Assembly (NCBI GenBank): GCA_024506175.1
Contig: JAMBEQ010000227.1
Coordinates: 1 to 63,726 of the forward strand
From: Methylocystis sp.
GTDB lineage: Bacteria > Pseudomonadota > Alphaproteobacteria > Rhizobiales > Beijerinckiaceae
Direction of reading: 5' to 3'
Length of the DNA: 63,726 nucleotides
A program made the position numbers and the translations under genes. Below, in pieces: positions 45,741 to 55,785 of this stretch (position 1 is the stretch's first letter; each line of letters starts with the position of its first letter). Below the pieces are notes generated by a model. The model was given only the letters and a program-made list of their open reading frames with translations. It did no database searches and was not told the origin of the DNA.

Positions 45741-47186
45741 TTGTCGGAAACCGCAAGCAAGATCTATTTCACGCGCAAATCCGTCGTCGCCCTCATCGCG
45801 GCGCATAGCGCCGAAACGGACGGCGATGGCCTGAAGCGCGCTCTGGGCTGGGCGTCGCTCATGGCGCTCGGCATCGGCGGCATCATCGGGGCGGGCATTT
45901 TCGTGCTCACCGGCACGGCGGCGGCGAACTACGCCGGGCCGGGCGTCATGGTCTCATTCGTTCTTTCCGGGCTCGCCTGCGCCTTCGTCGCGCTTTGCTA
46001 CGCCGAGCTTGCCGCGCTCATTCCTGTTTCCGGCAGCGCTTATACTTATACCTATGTCACGCTAGGCGAGATTTTCGCCTGGATCATCGGTTGGAACCTC
46101 GTGCTCGAATATGCCGCCGGCGCCGCGACCGTCGCCGTCGGCTGGGCGGGATATTTCAACCGCGTGATGCAGGGGTTGGGCATCAGCATCCCGCCCCAGC
46201 TCACGAGCGCCTATTTCGCCTCGTCCGGCGATTCCGCCGCGCATGGTTTCTTCAACCTGCCGGCGGCGGGCATTGTGCTTTTGCTCACTCTTTTGCTCGT
46301 CCGAGGCACGAGCGAGTCGACGCGCTTCAACAACGTCATCGTCGCCCTCAAGGTGATGGTGGTGCTGTTGGTGATCGCCGTCGGCGCAGCTCATATCCAT
46401 ACGGCCAATTGGTCGCCGCTGATCCCGGAGAACAGCGGGGAATTCGGCGTCTATGGCTGGAGCGGCGTGGCGCGCGGGGCCTCGGTGGTTTTCTTCGCCT
46501 ATGTCGGATTCGACTCGGTTTCCACAGCGGCGCAGGAGGCGCACACGCCGCAGCGTGACGTCCCGATCGGCATCGTCGGCTCACTCATCATCTGCACTAT
46601 TCTCTACGTCGCGGTCGCCGCTGTGGCGACCGGGGTCGTGAACTATAAAGACCTCGGCGTGCCGGACCCGATGGCGCTGGTCATGGACCGCACGGGCGTG
46701 GCCGGGCTCGCCTGGGTGGTGAAGCTCGGCGCGCTTGCGGGACTGACCACCGCCATTCTTGCGCTGCTCTATGGTCAAACGCGCATCTTCTTCACCATGG
46801 CGCATGACGGCCTCGTGCCGCCGATCTTCGCGAAACTCCATCACCGCTATCGCACGCCGGCTGTGAGCCAGATTCTCGTCGGCCTCATTGTCGCGCTCGC
46901 GGCGGGGCTCTTTCCCATCGATCTCCTGGGCGAGATGGTGAGCATCGGCACGCTCGCGGCTTTTGCGCTTGTCTGCGTTGCCGTCATTCGCCTGCGGCAG
47001 ACGCACCCTGAATTGCCCCGACCCTTCCGCGCGCCGGGCATTCCGGTGATGCCGGTGCTGGGCGTTCTTTCCTGCCTGGCGTTGATGATCGCGCTGCCGC
47101 TCGACACCTGGCTGCGCCTCCTTATTTGGACGGGCGCGGGCCTCGCCATCTACGCGTTTTACGGGATCCATCACGCGAGGCGGTAA
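45741..47186 (+). CDS. APC-family amino acid permease
   Basis: About 481 residues with 12 or more membrane helices. The first helix contains GIGGIIGAGIFVLTG, the substrate-binding signature of the CAT/YfnA branch, and GFDSVSTAAQEAHTPQRDVP follows in helix 6-7. The likely start is TTG 45741, with AAAGGA 7 bases upstream and the usual short N-terminus; ATG 45723 or 45702 are alternatives. Substrate (cationic or other amino acid) is not readable. Confidence 0.88.
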   Translation: MSETASKIYFTRKSVVALIAAHSAETDGDGLKRALGWASLMALGIGGIIGAGIFVLTGTAAANYAGPGVMVSFVLSGLACAFVALCYAELAALIPVSGSAYTYTYVTLGEIFAWIIGWNLVLEYAAGAATVAVGWAGYFNRVMQGLGISIPPQLTSAYFASSGDSAAHGFFNLPAAGIVLLLTLLLVRGTSESTRFNNVIVALKVMVVLLVIAVGAAHIHTANWSPLIPENSGEFGVYGWSGVARGASVVFFAYVGFDSVSTAAQEAHTPQRDVPIGIVGSLIICTILYVAVAAVATGVVNYKDLGVPDPMALVMDRTGVAGLAWVVKLGALAGLTTAILALLYGQTRIFFTMAHDGLVPPIFAKLHHRYRTPAVSQILVGLIVALAAGLFPIDLLGEMVSIGTLAAFALVCVAVIRLRQTHPELPRPFRAPGIPVMPVLGVLSCLALMIALPLDTWLRLLIWTGAGLAIYAFYGIHHARR

Positions 47187-47192
47187 GTTGGC

Positions 47193-47216
47193 GGCGGCGC
47201 GCTGCGGCGCGCCGCC
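47193..47216. terminator. Hairpin between convergent genes (possible bidirectional terminator)
   Basis: GGCGGCGCGC-TGCG-GCGCGCCGCC, a perfect 10-bp stem 7 bases after the permease stop and between two convergent genes, but without a clear T-tract. A second small hairpin CCCAC-C-GTGGG follows. Confidence 0.4.
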
Positions 47217-47279
47217 CACCTTTCCCACCGTGGGCCACGCCGAAGCGTTCATGGGCACGCCCGCCGGCTTTGATTTAAA

Positions 47280-48611
47280 TCAGTCGGTCTCGGCGGTTCT
47301 TTCCGCCGATCTCTCGGCCAAAGCGTCTTGTCCGAGCTCTTCCTGCCTGCGCCACACCCACCAGGCGAGGATCGCCACCGGAAACCCCATCAAAGACGTG
47401 CCGACAAAAAAGGTCTCGAAGCTTGTGTGCTTGATGATGAAGCCGGACGTTCCCGCGAGCAGGCTGCCGGGGAGGGCGCAGAGCGAGGTCAGCAGCGCAT
47501 ATTGGCTCGTCGCGAATTCGGTCGAGACGAGCGAAGACATATAGATGATCAGCACCACTTGAGCGAAGGCGTAGGCAAATCCATCGACGCCCACGGCCAG
47601 CGCGAAATCCGTGAAGTCGTGGCCATGGGCCGCGAGCCAAGCCAGGGACAGATGCGAGGCGGAGCCAGCGACGGTGCCGATGAGCAGGCTTTTCATCATG
47701 CCGAATTGGCGCACGACGAGGCCGGCGAGCAGAGTTCCGCCGAGCGCGATCCAGAAGCCGAAGACCTTCGTAACGGTGGCGATGTCGGCTTCCGAGAAAT
47801 GCAGGCTCTTGAACAGCGGCATGGCCATGGCGCCGGAGATGTAGCCCGGCATGCGAAAGCCGGCGATGAGGAGAAGGATGGCGAGCGCCATCGGTCCCAG
47901 CCGGCGCCACAGCTCCTTGATCGGCTCCGTGACCGTGAAGACGAAACCCGGCCTCTCGCGATGCGGCTCGACATCCGAGGGCGGCTCCGGCGCGAGGAAA
48001 GTGGCGAAGAGGCCGAGCGTCATGACGCCCGCCATGCAGAGATAGGCGGCCTTCCAGCCGTAGAAATGCGCCAGATAAAGCGCGCCTGCCCCTGCGATGA
48101 GCGTGCCGACGCGATAGCCCATCTCGGCGGCGGAGGTCATGAAGGCGAGCTTTTCCTTCGGGGCGACGGTGATGCGCCAGCCATCGACGGTAATGTCCTG
48201 CGTCGCGCCGGCAATGCCGAGCGCGAAGGAGAAGAGCACCGTCCAGGCGAGCCAATTTCCCGGATCGCCATAGGCGACGCCGACCAGCGCGATAATGACC
48301 GCAAGCTGCGAGACAACGATCCAGCCGCGCCGGCGGCCGAAGAGCTTTGCGAAAACCGGCGCGTCATATTCGTCGAGAAAAGGCGCCCAGACCCATTTGA
48401 ATTTGTAGGCGAGCGTCATCTCGCTCAACAGGCCGATGGTTTCGATCGGCACTTTCGCCTCGTAGAGCCAGGCCGATTGCGTGCTGTAGACGAGGAGAAA
48501 GGGCAGGCCGGTCGCGAAGCCGAGCATGATCGCCGCGCCGACGCGACGCGGATCACTGTTGAAATGGGCGAGAAGGGAAGTCTTATCCTGGGGCGCGGCG
48601 ATGTCGTGCAC
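47280..48611 (-). CDS. AmpG-like MFS permease
   Basis: A 443-residue 12-helix major-facilitator protein of the AmpG family, which imports muropeptides in cell-wall recycling. MLGFATGLPFLLVYSTQSAWL, FKWVWAPFLDEYDAP and GATQDITVDGWRI match AmpG signatures. No beta-lactamase or other recycling gene is adjacent. It is divergent from cobT. Confidence 0.8.
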   Translation of the reverse strand: MHDIAAPQDKTSLLAHFNSDPRRVGAAIMLGFATGLPFLLVYSTQSAWLYEAKVPIETIGLLSEMTLAYKFKWVWAPFLDEYDAPVFAKLFGRRRGWIVVSQLAVIIALVGVAYGDPGNWLAWTVLFSFALGIAGATQDITVDGWRITVAPKEKLAFMTSAAEMGYRVGTLIAGAGALYLAHFYGWKAAYLCMAGVMTLGLFATFLAPEPPSDVEPHRERPGFVFTVTEPIKELWRRLGPMALAILLLIAGFRMPGYISGAMAMPLFKSLHFSEADIATVTKVFGFWIALGGTLLAGLVVRQFGMMKSLLIGTVAGSASHLSLAWLAAHGHDFTDFALAVGVDGFAYAFAQVVLIIYMSSLVSTEFATSQYALLTSLCALPGSLLAGTSGFIIKHTSFETFFVGTSLMGFPVAILAWWVWRRQEELGQDALAERSAERTAETD

Positions 48612-48718
48612 GGCGTGGCCTCTTCTGGGGTCTGGCGTCTAATCGCGTCCGCGCGCGCCCGTGTCAAACCTGGCGCTTCAAACTCGCAATTAACGTCTCG
48701 AAGCGCTAAACCCCGCGC

Positions 48719-49741
48719 ATGACCGAAGACATTCGCCCGTTCGAAGAAATCCGCATCCTGTTCGCCAACCTCGCCGCGCCGAGCGAGGCCGCCGTCGCCG
48801 CCGTGCGGGCGCGCGACTCGCAGCTCACCAAGCCGCCGGGCGCCTTGGGGCGGCTCGAGGAAATCGTCGAATGGCTTGCGGCCTGGCAGGGGGTTCCGCA
48901 GCCCGCGATCGCGCGGCCGCTCGTCGCCGTCTATGCCGGCAACCACGGCGTCGTGGCGCAGGGCGTCTCGGCGTTTCCGGCGAGCGTCACCGCGCAGATG
49001 GTTCAAAACTTCATGACCGGCGGCGCCGCGATCAATCAGATATGCAAAGCGCATGGGATCGGCCTCAAGGTCTATGAGCTGGCGCTGGAGCGGCCCACGC
49101 AGGATTTCACGCAGGCGCCCGCCATGGACGAGCGCGAGGCCGCGGCGACCTTCGCTTACGGCTTCGAGGCGATAGAGGGTGGCATCGACCTCCTCGCGCC
49201 AGGAGAGATGGGCATCGGCAATACGACGAGCGCCGCCGCCATTTACGCGGCGCTGTACGGCGGGCCGGCCTCGCGCTGGACCGGGCGGGGGACGGGCGTT
49301 GACGACGTCGGGCTCGCCCGCAAAAATGCGGCGATCGACGCGGCCCTCGCTCTGCACGGCCCGCATCTCTCCGATCCGCTGGAAATCATGCGCCGCCTCG
49401 GCGGTCGTGAGATCGCTGCGATGATGGGCGCCATTACGGCGGCGCGGCTCAACCGCGTGCCGGTGGCGCTCGACGGCTATGTCGTCTGCGCCGCCGCCGC
49501 GCTGCTGCACGCCATCACGCCCGACGCGATCGCCCATTGCGTCGCTGGCCATGTCTCCGCCGAGGGGGCGCATGGCGAGGTTCTGGCGCGGCTCGGCAAA
49601 AAGCCGTTGCTCGATCTCGGCATGCGGCTCGGCGAAGGATCGGGCGCCGCGCTGGCGATCTCCATCGTGAAGACGGCGCTCGCCTGCCATCGCGACATGG
49701 CCACATTCGACAGCGCCGGGGTGAGCGCCAAGGCCGTATAA
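48719..49741 (+). CDS. cobT: Nicotinate-nucleotide--dimethylbenzimidazole phosphoribosyltransferase
   Basis: A 340-residue enzyme that makes alpha-ribazole phosphate, the lower-ligand precursor of cobalamin. SQLTKPPGALGRLEE, GNHGVVAQGVSAFP, MGIGNTTSAAAIYAAL and the catalytic glutamate in RLGEGSGAALAI are present. It is separate from the main cob operon, and no riboswitch is seen before it. Confidence 0.96.
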   Translation: MTEDIRPFEEIRILFANLAAPSEAAVAAVRARDSQLTKPPGALGRLEEIVEWLAAWQGVPQPAIARPLVAVYAGNHGVVAQGVSAFPASVTAQMVQNFMTGGAAINQICKAHGIGLKVYELALERPTQDFTQAPAMDEREAAATFAYGFEAIEGGIDLLAPGEMGIGNTTSAAAIYAALYGGPASRWTGRGTGVDDVGLARKNAAIDAALALHGPHLSDPLEIMRRLGGREIAAMMGAITAARLNRVPVALDGYVVCAAAALLHAITPDAIAHCVAGHVSAEGAHGEVLARLGKKPLLDLGMRLGEGSGAALAISIVKTALACHRDMATFDSAGVSAKAV

Positions 49742-49809
49742 CGCCGCTTACAAACTATCGTCACATCTGCGTGCGCACAGGTTGGAGCCTCAACAGGAGT
49801 CTCGCTGCG

Positions 49810-50739
49810 ATGAATCCGGACCTTCTGTCGGCCAATGTTTGTTTCGCCTTCATGGCGATCGTCGCCGCTGCGCTTCTTGCGCATCTGAGCCAGCTCGCAA
49901 GCCGGCGTCGCCTTCTGCATGGCCTTTACGCCGTGACGGCCGCTGGGCTTCTCTACCTCTTCGGGATGAAAGCGCTGGGTTGGAGCTTCATTCCTCGTGA
50001 AGTCTTGCTGGCGGTTTATGCGGGGCTGTTCGTCGCCGTGGCAGGCGTGGCGTTCCTCCGCCGCGGCAAGGGCGGGGACGCACAGATCCCCTGGGTCGGC
50101 CTCATGATCGAGCAGGCGGCGATGGCCTATATCTTCGCCCCTGTGAACTATTGGAAGCCTCCGCTCGCCGCCCTGCTTCTGCTCTACTTCCTGATTGAGA
50201 TGTTCAGCTGGCTCAAGGGCCGGGAGGCCGAGACGGAGCAGGGGGTCACAAACCACCAGCCCCCATTGTTTCCGCCCAAGCGTGTCCGCGGCCTGAAGGA
50301 ATTCGGCCTCGCGGGGGCCGCCGCCGCGCTTGTCTATGTCTTCGCTGCGGGCACGGCCAGGGTCCCGGTGGCGTCGGCTCCAGAGGAAGAGGCGAAAATC
50401 GACGAAACGGCCGCCACGCCCGCCGAAAACGCCGAGTCGCCGACTCCCGCCGAGACGCAGACCGGCGAAGCGCCCGCGTCCGAAGAGCCGAAGCCGGTCG
50501 AGACCGCCCAGGCGCCCGAAGCCGCAACGCCCCCCGCCGCGCCCGTGGAAACGCCGGCGGGCGTCGCTGACACGTACACCGCCAAGGCCGGGGAGACGCT
50601 GAAGACGATCGCCAGGAAGCTCTACGGGAAGGCTGAAAAGCTCAAGGCCCTCGCGCAAGCCAATCCTGGCGTGAAGCCGACCGCGAAGCTGAAAGCGGGG
50701 CAGGTCATCAAGCTCCCGGAGCCGCCCACGAAGAGGTGA
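49810..50739 (+). CDS. Membrane protein with C-terminal LysM domain
   Basis: A 309-residue protein. Residues 1 to about 140 hold four to five membrane helices, and another hydrophobic segment is near 160-180. A long Pro/Glu/Ala-rich linker (about 180-255) follows, and a single LysM peptidoglycan-binding domain (about 255-305; YTAKAGETLKTIARKLYGKAEKLKALAQANP in two blocks) ends it. It probably connects the inner membrane to the cell wall. Function unknown. It lies 68 bases after cobT. Confidence 0.75.
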   Translation: MNPDLLSANVCFAFMAIVAAALLAHLSQLASRRRLLHGLYAVTAAGLLYLFGMKALGWSFIPREVLLAVYAGLFVAVAGVAFLRRGKGGDAQIPWVGLMIEQAAMAYIFAPVNYWKPPLAALLLLYFLIEMFSWLKGREAETEQGVTNHQPPLFPPKRVRGLKEFGLAGAAAALVYVFAAGTARVPVASAPEEEAKIDETAATPAENAESPTPAETQTGEAPASEEPKPVETAQAPEAATPPAAPVETPAGVADTYTAKAGETLKTIARKLYGKAEKLKALAQANPGVKPTAKLKAGQVIKLPEPPTKR

Positions 50740-50786
50740 CGCCAGATCGCTCGCCTCCAAAACCGTAAGCAACCAAGCAAGTGATC

Positions 50787-50800
50787 GCGTCTTAAGACGC
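50787..50800. terminator. Palindrome between convergent LysM and cyclo-ligase genes
   Basis: GCGTCTTAAGACGC, a perfect 14-base palindrome, followed downstream by a second small hairpin GAGAGC-AC-GCTCTC. It lies between convergent gene ends and may contribute to termination in both directions. Confidence 0.3.
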
Positions 50801-50850
50801 CCAATCCCGTGAGACGAGAGCACGCTCTCAAATCACGGAAAGACGGGAGC

Positions 50851-51438
50851 TTACGCCGGAACGATCAACTCCCGCTCGGTCAGCAGATAATCGAGCCGCT
50901 GGTCGTGCGGCTCGGTAGGGACTCGTTCCGCTTCCTGACAGGAATAGGCAAGGCCGACGACCGTCACCTTTTTTCTCGGCCGCAGCTCCGCGAGCGTTGC
51001 GTCATAGATGCCGCCGCCATAACCGAGCCGAAACCCCTTGCGGTCAAAGGCGGCGAGGGGGGAGAAAATGACGTCGGGATCGCGCGCCGGCTTGTCTTCG
51101 GCTGGCTCCAAGAGGCCGAATGGGCCCTTGAGGAGATCGTCGCCCGGCAAAAACTCCCGGAAAACCAGCGGGTGACGCACTTTATGCATCACCGGCAGGA
51201 CGACCTGATAGCCATTTTCCGCAAGCGCCTCGATCAGTGGGCGCGTGTTGAGCTCGCTGCGGATCGGCCAATAGACCGAAACGACCCGAGCCTTGGGAGG
51301 TTCGCTGGCGAACAGCTGCTCGACGAGCGCGAGACCACGGCGCGCTACGGCCAGGGCGGCGTCATGGGATTCCTCATGGGTGACAAGGTCGCGGCGCGCA
51401 AGCGAGCGCCGGCGCAGGTCGGTCTTTGTATCGGTCAT
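50851..51438 (-). CDS. 5-formyltetrahydrofolate cyclo-ligase
   Basis: A 195-residue enzyme of the 5-FCL (YgfA/Fau) family that converts 5-formyl-THF to 5,10-methenyl-THF with ATP. YWPIRSELNTRPLIEAL, FSPLAAFDRKGFRLGYGGGIYD and EPHDQRLDYLLTE are conserved blocks. ATG 51438 is the start. It lies immediately downstream of the 6S RNA on the same strand, as in many proteobacteria. Confidence 0.93.
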   Translation of the reverse strand: MTDTKTDLRRRSLARRDLVTHEESHDAALAVARRGLALVEQLFASEPPKARVVSVYWPIRSELNTRPLIEALAENGYQVVLPVMHKVRHPLVFREFLPGDDLLKGPFGLLEPAEDKPARDPDVIFSPLAAFDRKGFRLGYGGGIYDATLAELRPRKKVTVVGLAYSCQEAERVPTEPHDQRLDYLLTERELIVPA

Positions 51439-51467
51439 GGAGAAATGCGCCGGCAGAACGAGATTGA

Positions 51468-51622
51468 TAGCGCGGGCCACATGAGCCGTGGGACGTCGAT
51501 CCCGGGAACCTACAACGTAGGTGGGCGCCATGTGGCCAAGCCCACGGGCGAGGCCAGGGACAGCTCCCTTAAGGATCGATAAGGCCCCGGGGAATTAAAG
51601 TCCTGCACGCACCCCGCAGCGC
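51468..51622 (-). ncRNA. ssrS: 6S RNA
   Basis: Read on the minus strand, GCGGGGTGCGTG (5') pairs with CATGTGGCCCGC (3') as the closing stem, and TCGATCC pairs with GGATCGA as the inner stem. GTGGGC/GCCCAC forms the apical stem. The central bubble contains the small 3' hairpin CCTAC-GTT-GTAGG typical of alphaproteobacterial 6S RNA. It mimics an open promoter and holds RNA polymerase-sigma70. A TTATACAA-like -10 lies just upstream (about 51626-51635). It sits directly before the cyclo-ligase gene, the classic 6S context. Confidence 0.8.
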
Positions 51623-51664
51623 CGCTTGTATAATCTAGCGCGGCCGGCGCGCCGGCGCCAGTGC

Positions 51665-52387
51665 TCAGGCGTATTCCGGTTCGGCGCGCGCCTCCGGGAC
51701 TTGCTCGGCACCCATGGTGGGCAAGCGTTTGATCCGCACGAAAGTGAAGAGATTGAAGGGCGCGAGCAGGCGCCGCTCGACGAGCTGCATGTCAGGGCGC
51801 TGGTCGACCCAATCGCCGATGACCGCCCAGGGGAACTGGGGGCGCCAACCGAGCTTTGGGGCGACATGGCGGTCGAGCCAATGTTCAAAAATGGCAAAAG
51901 GGTCGCCATTCCGGCTGACATGGTTGACGAGGATGATCTCGCCGCCAGGGCGCAACACGCGGGCGATCTCGTCCAACATGGCTTCCGGCTCAGGCGCCAC
52001 GGTCAACACGAATGGCGCGCAGACGCAGGCGAAGCACGCATCTGCGAAGCCCAAGCGGGTCGCGTCCATCTTGTAGAGGCCGGCCACGTGGTTGAGCTCA
52101 TTGCGCTGCACGCGCTCGGCGGCGCGGCGTAGCATGGCTTCGCAGAGATCGACGCCATAAACTTCGGTGTGCGGCTCGAACATCGGGAGCTCCAGCCCCG
52201 TGCCGACGCCGATGTCGAGAATCGGGCCGTCCGCTTTGGAGGCCGCCGCAGCCAGCGCGCGCCTACCCGGCCGAAACACAGCGGTAAAGACGAAGTCATA
52301 GACAGGCGCCCAGCGCGCATAAGCGGCCTCGACGTCGCAGTTTTCCAGCGGCTCGAGATCGAGGCTTGAGTGTCTGGCTTGACTCAT
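51665..52387 (-). CDS. SAM-dependent methyltransferase, PmtA-like (phosphatidylethanolamine N-methylation)
   Basis: A 240-residue class-I methyltransferase. [23 protein letters not shown] followed by [15 protein letters not shown] and the GGEIILVNH block resemble the Rhodobacter-type PmtA/UbiE-like phosphatidylethanolamine N-methyltransferases, which make phosphatidylcholine. A related small-molecule methyltransferase is possible. The start overlaps the mnmA stop by ATGA. Confidence 0.65.
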   Translation of the reverse strand: MSQARHSSLDLEPLENCDVEAAYARWAPVYDFVFTAVFRPGRRALAAAASKADGPILDIGVGTGLELPMFEPHTEVYGVDLCEAMLRRAAERVQRNELNHVAGLYKMDATRLGFADACFACVCAPFVLTVAPEPEAMLDEIARVLRPGGEIILVNHVSRNGDPFAIFEHWLDRHVAPKLGWRPQFPWAVIGDWVDQRPDMQLVERRLLAPFNLFTFVRIKRLPTMGAEQVPEARAEPEYA

Positions 52388-53622
52388 CTCGGCGCCCTTT
52401 GCGCGGTTGCGGCGCGCGGCGTCGGCGCCATGACTGGAGGGCTTTGCTTCGCCTCGGCCGCAGCAATAAAGCCGCCGCCCAGCACCCGGGCGGCGTCGTC
52501 GGCGTGATCGTAGAACACGCAGGCCTGCCCCGGCGAGACGCCGAATTCGCCGGTCGCGAAAACCACCGCCGCCTCCGCGTCCTCGCGCGGCACCAGCCTT
52601 GCGGGCACAGGGGGACGGGTCGAGCGGACGCGGGCCATTATGTCGATTCCCTGCGGAGGCAATCGGGACAACGCGCCAGGGCCGATCCAGTTCACATCGC
52701 GAAGGACGACCGCGCGCGTTTCGAGCGCCTCGCGCGGACCCACGATGACCTGCGCCTTCGCCGCGTCGATACGCACGACGAACAGCGGTTGCGCGTCGCG
52801 CCCGGCGACGGCAGCGCCGAGGCCCAATCCCCGCCTCTGGCCAATCGTATAGTGGGCCACCCCCGCATGGCGGCCGAGCACCCGCCCATCGACATGGACG
52901 ATGTCGCCCGGCGCCATGGACTGAGGCGCGAGGCGCTGCACGACGTCCGTATAGCGGCCGCTCGGCACGAAGCAGATGTCCTGGCTATCGGGCTTGTCGG
53001 CTACCTCGAGAGAGAAGCGGCGCGCCATCTCGCGCACCTCCGTCTTGGTGAAGTCGCCGAGCGGGAAGCGCAGCATCTTCAGCTGCTCCCGGGTCGTCGC
53101 GAAGAGGAAATAGCTTTGATCGCGCGAGGCGTCCTTGGCCCGGTAGAGCGCCCGTCCGCCCTCGCCGTCGTCCCGCGAGGAGATGTAGTGGCCGGTCGCG
53201 AGAATATCGGCGCCGAGGTCCTTCGCCGTTTCGAAGAGGTCGGCGAACTTGATGAACTGGTTGCAGGCGATGCAAGGCACCGGCGTCTCGCCGCTGGCGT
53301 AGGAGGCGGCGAATTCCTCGATCACCTTCTCCTGGAAGCGGCTCTCGTAATCGAGCACGAAATGCGGAATTCCCAGGCGCGCGGCCACGGCGCGGGCGTC
53401 CTGGATATCCTGACCGGCGCAGCAGGCGCCCTTGCGGTGGGCGGCCTCGCCATGGTCGTAGAGCTGGAGGGTCACGCCGACGACGTCGTAGCCCTGCTCC
53501 TTCAGGAGGGCCGCGACCACGCTGGAATCTACGCCCCCGGACATCGCGACGACGGCGCGCATCCCCCCGCGCGACGCCGGGAAGGTCGGAGTTTCGTCCG
53601 CAGCGCTGGAGCAAATTGTCAT
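52384..53622 (-). CDS. mnmA: tRNA-specific 2-thiouridylase
   Basis: A 412-residue enzyme that thiolates U34 of Lys/Glu/Gln tRNAs. The PP-loop SGGVDSSV, catalytic cysteine in [22 protein letters not shown] and [13 protein letters not shown] are present. It is followed by the PmtA-like gene with overlap. Confidence 0.96.
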   Translation of the reverse strand: MTICSSAADETPTFPASRGGMRAVVAMSGGVDSSVVAALLKEQGYDVVGVTLQLYDHGEAAHRKGACCAGQDIQDARAVAARLGIPHFVLDYESRFQEKVIEEFAASYASGETPVPCIACNQFIKFADLFETAKDLGADILATGHYISSRDDGEGGRALYRAKDASRDQSYFLFATTREQLKMLRFPLGDFTKTEVREMARRFSLEVADKPDSQDICFVPSGRYTDVVQRLAPQSMAPGDIVHVDGRVLGRHAGVAHYTIGQRRGLGLGAAVAGRDAQPLFVVRIDAAKAQVIVGPREALETRAVVLRDVNWIGPGALSRLPPQGIDIMARVRSTRPPVPARLVPREDAEAAVVFATGEFGVSPGQACVFYDHADDAARVLGGGFIAAAEAKQSPPVMAPTPRAATAQRAPR

Positions 53623-53830
53623 TGCCGGGAGGTTTTGCGTTAGAGTGAAACGGGCCGGCGCCTTTGCCGCGGCGCGGCAAAAAAAACCGGCAATGCGCCA
53701 TTTAGAGCATTACCGGGCGAAGAGGCAATCGCATCGGCGAGACGCCCGGTGTCATATCGGTGTGATATTGCTCGTTGTCGGCACGGCTGCTAAGAGGCCG
53801 CGAACTGTAGCGGGGCGCGGGGATGAGTCC

Positions 53831-54772
53831 ATGGCGGCGATGAAACTTCTGGCGGGCAATTCCAACCGGCCGCTCGCAGAGGCTATTGCGGCGCACCTCA
53901 ACACGCAGCTTTGCCGCGCCCATGTGCGGCGCTTCGCCGATCAGGAAATCTGGGTCGAGGTCCTCGAGAATGTCCGTGGGCAGGATACGTTCGTGATCCA
54001 GTCCACCTCCTTCCCGGCGAACGACCATCTGATGGAGCTCCTGATCATGATCGACGCGCTCCGCCGCGCGTCGGCGCGCCGCATCACGGCGGTGATCCCC
54101 TATTTCGGCTACGCCCGGCAGGATCGCAAACAGGGCGGGCGCACGCCGATTTCGGCCAAGCTCGTCAGCAATCTCATCACCCGCGCCGGCGCCGACCGCG
54201 TGCTCACCGTCGACCTCCACGCCGGCCAGGTCCAGGGCTTCTTCGACATTCCGACCGACAACCTGTTCGCCGCGCCGGTCATGGTGGCGGACATCAAGGC
54301 GCATCGACTTTTGAAGAACGTCATGGTCGTCTCGCCGGATGTCGGCGGCGTGGTGCGCGCCCGCGCCCTCGCCAAGCGCATCGACGCTCCGCTCGCCATC
54401 GTGGATAAACGTCGCGAGCGCGCCGGCGAGTCCGAGGTCATGAATATCATCGGCGAGGTGGCCGGCCACAACTGTATCCTCGTCGACGACATCGTCGACT
54501 CCGGCGGCACGCTGTGCAACGCCGCCGAGGCGCTGCTCGCCGCCGGGGCCAAGTCGGTCCACGCCTATATCACCCATGGCGTGCTCTCGGGGCGGGCGGT
54601 CGAGCGCATTGCAGCCTCGAAGCTCGAAGAGCTCGTAATCACCGACACGATCTGCGAGACTGACGGCGTTAAGGCCGCGCCTAATATCCGCGTGATCCCC
54701 ATCGGCCCGCTGATCGGCGAGGCGATCGCCCGCACGGCGCGCGAGGAGAGCGTGTCGAGCCTCTTTGATTGA
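53831..54772 (+). CDS. prs: Ribose-phosphate pyrophosphokinase
   Basis: A 313-residue enzyme making PRPP from ribose 5-phosphate and [62 protein letters not shown] and the PRPP loop [12 protein letters not shown] are all present. ATG 53831 is used; ATG 53840 is possible. The about 200 bases upstream hold no other gene. Confidence 0.96.
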   Translation: MAAMKLLAGNSNRPLAEAIAAHLNTQLCRAHVRRFADQEIWVEVLENVRGQDTFVIQSTSFPANDHLMELLIMIDALRRASARRITAVIPYFGYARQDRKQGGRTPISAKLVSNLITRAGADRVLTVDLHAGQVQGFFDIPTDNLFAAPVMVADIKAHRLLKNVMVVSPDVGGVVRARALAKRIDAPLAIVDKRRERAGESEVMNIIGEVAGHNCILVDDIVDSGGTLCNAAEALLAAGAKSVHAYITHGVLSGRAVERIAASKLEELVITDTICETDGVKAAPNIRVIPIGPLIGEAIARTAREESVSSLFD

Positions 54773-54925
54773 GGCGCGCCTTCTGGGGACGATGCGGCAA
54801 ATTGCCACGCGGGCCGCGAAGCGAAGCCCTGCATAGAGCGGCGGGGAAACCGCCTCAAGCGTCTCTCACAGCGGGCTAGAGCCCATTAATCAAGAGCCGC
54901 GCATCGGCGGGCGGTGCGGCAGCCC

Positions 54926-55711
54926 TCACCCCCGCGCGTCAAAGGTCCGCACGCTGCCGTCCACAAAGAACACCTTCCTCACCCGGAAGGTCGCCTTGAG
55001 ATTCTCCCGGTCCTCACTCACAAGGCGCCGGCCCGCTCCGTCGAGCTTGGTTGCGTCGACCTGCTCGTCCCAGCGGAGCGCGCCGCCTTCGGAGATCAGC
55101 GCGCTCACCGCGATCTTCGAGCGGTAGATGTTTCGATCCTGCAAGTCGGTGAGCTTCATCACGCCTTCGAAGGCGCGGATCGGCTTGCCGGCGAGGTTTT
55201 CGAAATTGAGAGAAAGCGTCACATGCGCGCCCGCGTCGGCGCTCTTGTCGAGAAAAGTAAAGACGATCGGCGCCGGAGGGTGGGGGAAGCTGACGGGATC
55301 CGGCGTCGCGGCGTCCGCTCTCGGCTCTTGCGGCTTTGGCGTCGTATCTGGCGCGGCGGCGAGCATGGGCTTTTCGGGCGGCGTCGGAACCGAGTTTACG
55401 GCGGCTTTCGGCTCGGCGGCTTTGGGCTCAGGAGTCTTAGAGCCCACACCCTTAAGCAGGCGCGCGAGCTCCGCCTTGTCGCCAGCTTTCACGGGACGGG
55501 GCGCTTCGGCGCTTTTGGGCTCGGCGGCGGGCCTCGCCGCCTGCATCTCAGCCTTTCCGAGCCCGATCAGCCCGGCGACCTTGCGCTCGATGTCGTTCTT
55601 GCCGGCGAAAAAGCCGCCTGCCGCGCCGGCGATCACCACGGCGGCGATCAATGGGGCAGGGCCGAGCCTCAGTGCGCCGCCCTTTGAGGACCGGGATTTC
55701 TTCTTCGCCAC
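54926..55711 (-). CDS. Membrane-anchored protein of unknown function with beta-rich C-terminal domain
   Basis: A 261-residue protein: basic N-terminus, one hydrophobic helix (about 18-38, PLIAAVVIAGAAGGFFAG), a Pro/Ala/Lys-rich linker (about 55-145) and a C-terminal domain (about 150-255) that looks like a secreted beta-sandwich (VTLSLNFENLAGKPIRAFEG, DRNIYRSKIAVSA). I do not recognise the family. It faces the periplasm if the helix is a signal anchor. Divergent from the acyl-CoA ligase gene. Confidence 0.65.
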   Translation of the reverse strand: MAKKKSRSSKGGALRLGPAPLIAAVVIAGAAGGFFAGKNDIERKVAGLIGLGKAEMQAARPAAEPKSAEAPRPVKAGDKAELARLLKGVGSKTPEPKAAEPKAAVNSVPTPPEKPMLAAAPDTTPKPQEPRADAATPDPVSFPHPPAPIVFTFLDKSADAGAHVTLSLNFENLAGKPIRAFEGVMKLTDLQDRNIYRSKIAVSALISEGGALRWDEQVDATKLDGAGRRLVSEDRENLKATFRVRKVFFVDGSVRTFDARG

Positions 55712-55785
55712 CGCGCGTCTCCGAATCTCAGATGAGGCGCGTAAAATTCGCCGGATTGGCGGCGCGGGAGAAGCGGCGCTTCTTT

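Noticed and set aside
48612-48718. Cobalamin riboswitch before cobT
   Set aside because: The gap is only about 107 bases and contains no B12 box or GCAACTG core.
47328-48722. 464-codon open frame antisense to the AmpG-like gene
   Set aside because: Low-complexity Arg/Glu/Asp-rich shadow of a membrane protein gene.
52366-53643. 425-codon open frame antisense to mnmA
   Set aside because: mnmA has all catalytic motifs on the other strand.
53695-53730. Fourth copy of the palindromic repeat upstream of prs
   Set aside because: Only TTTAGAGCATT-like similarity; no hairpin arms comparable to copies A-C.
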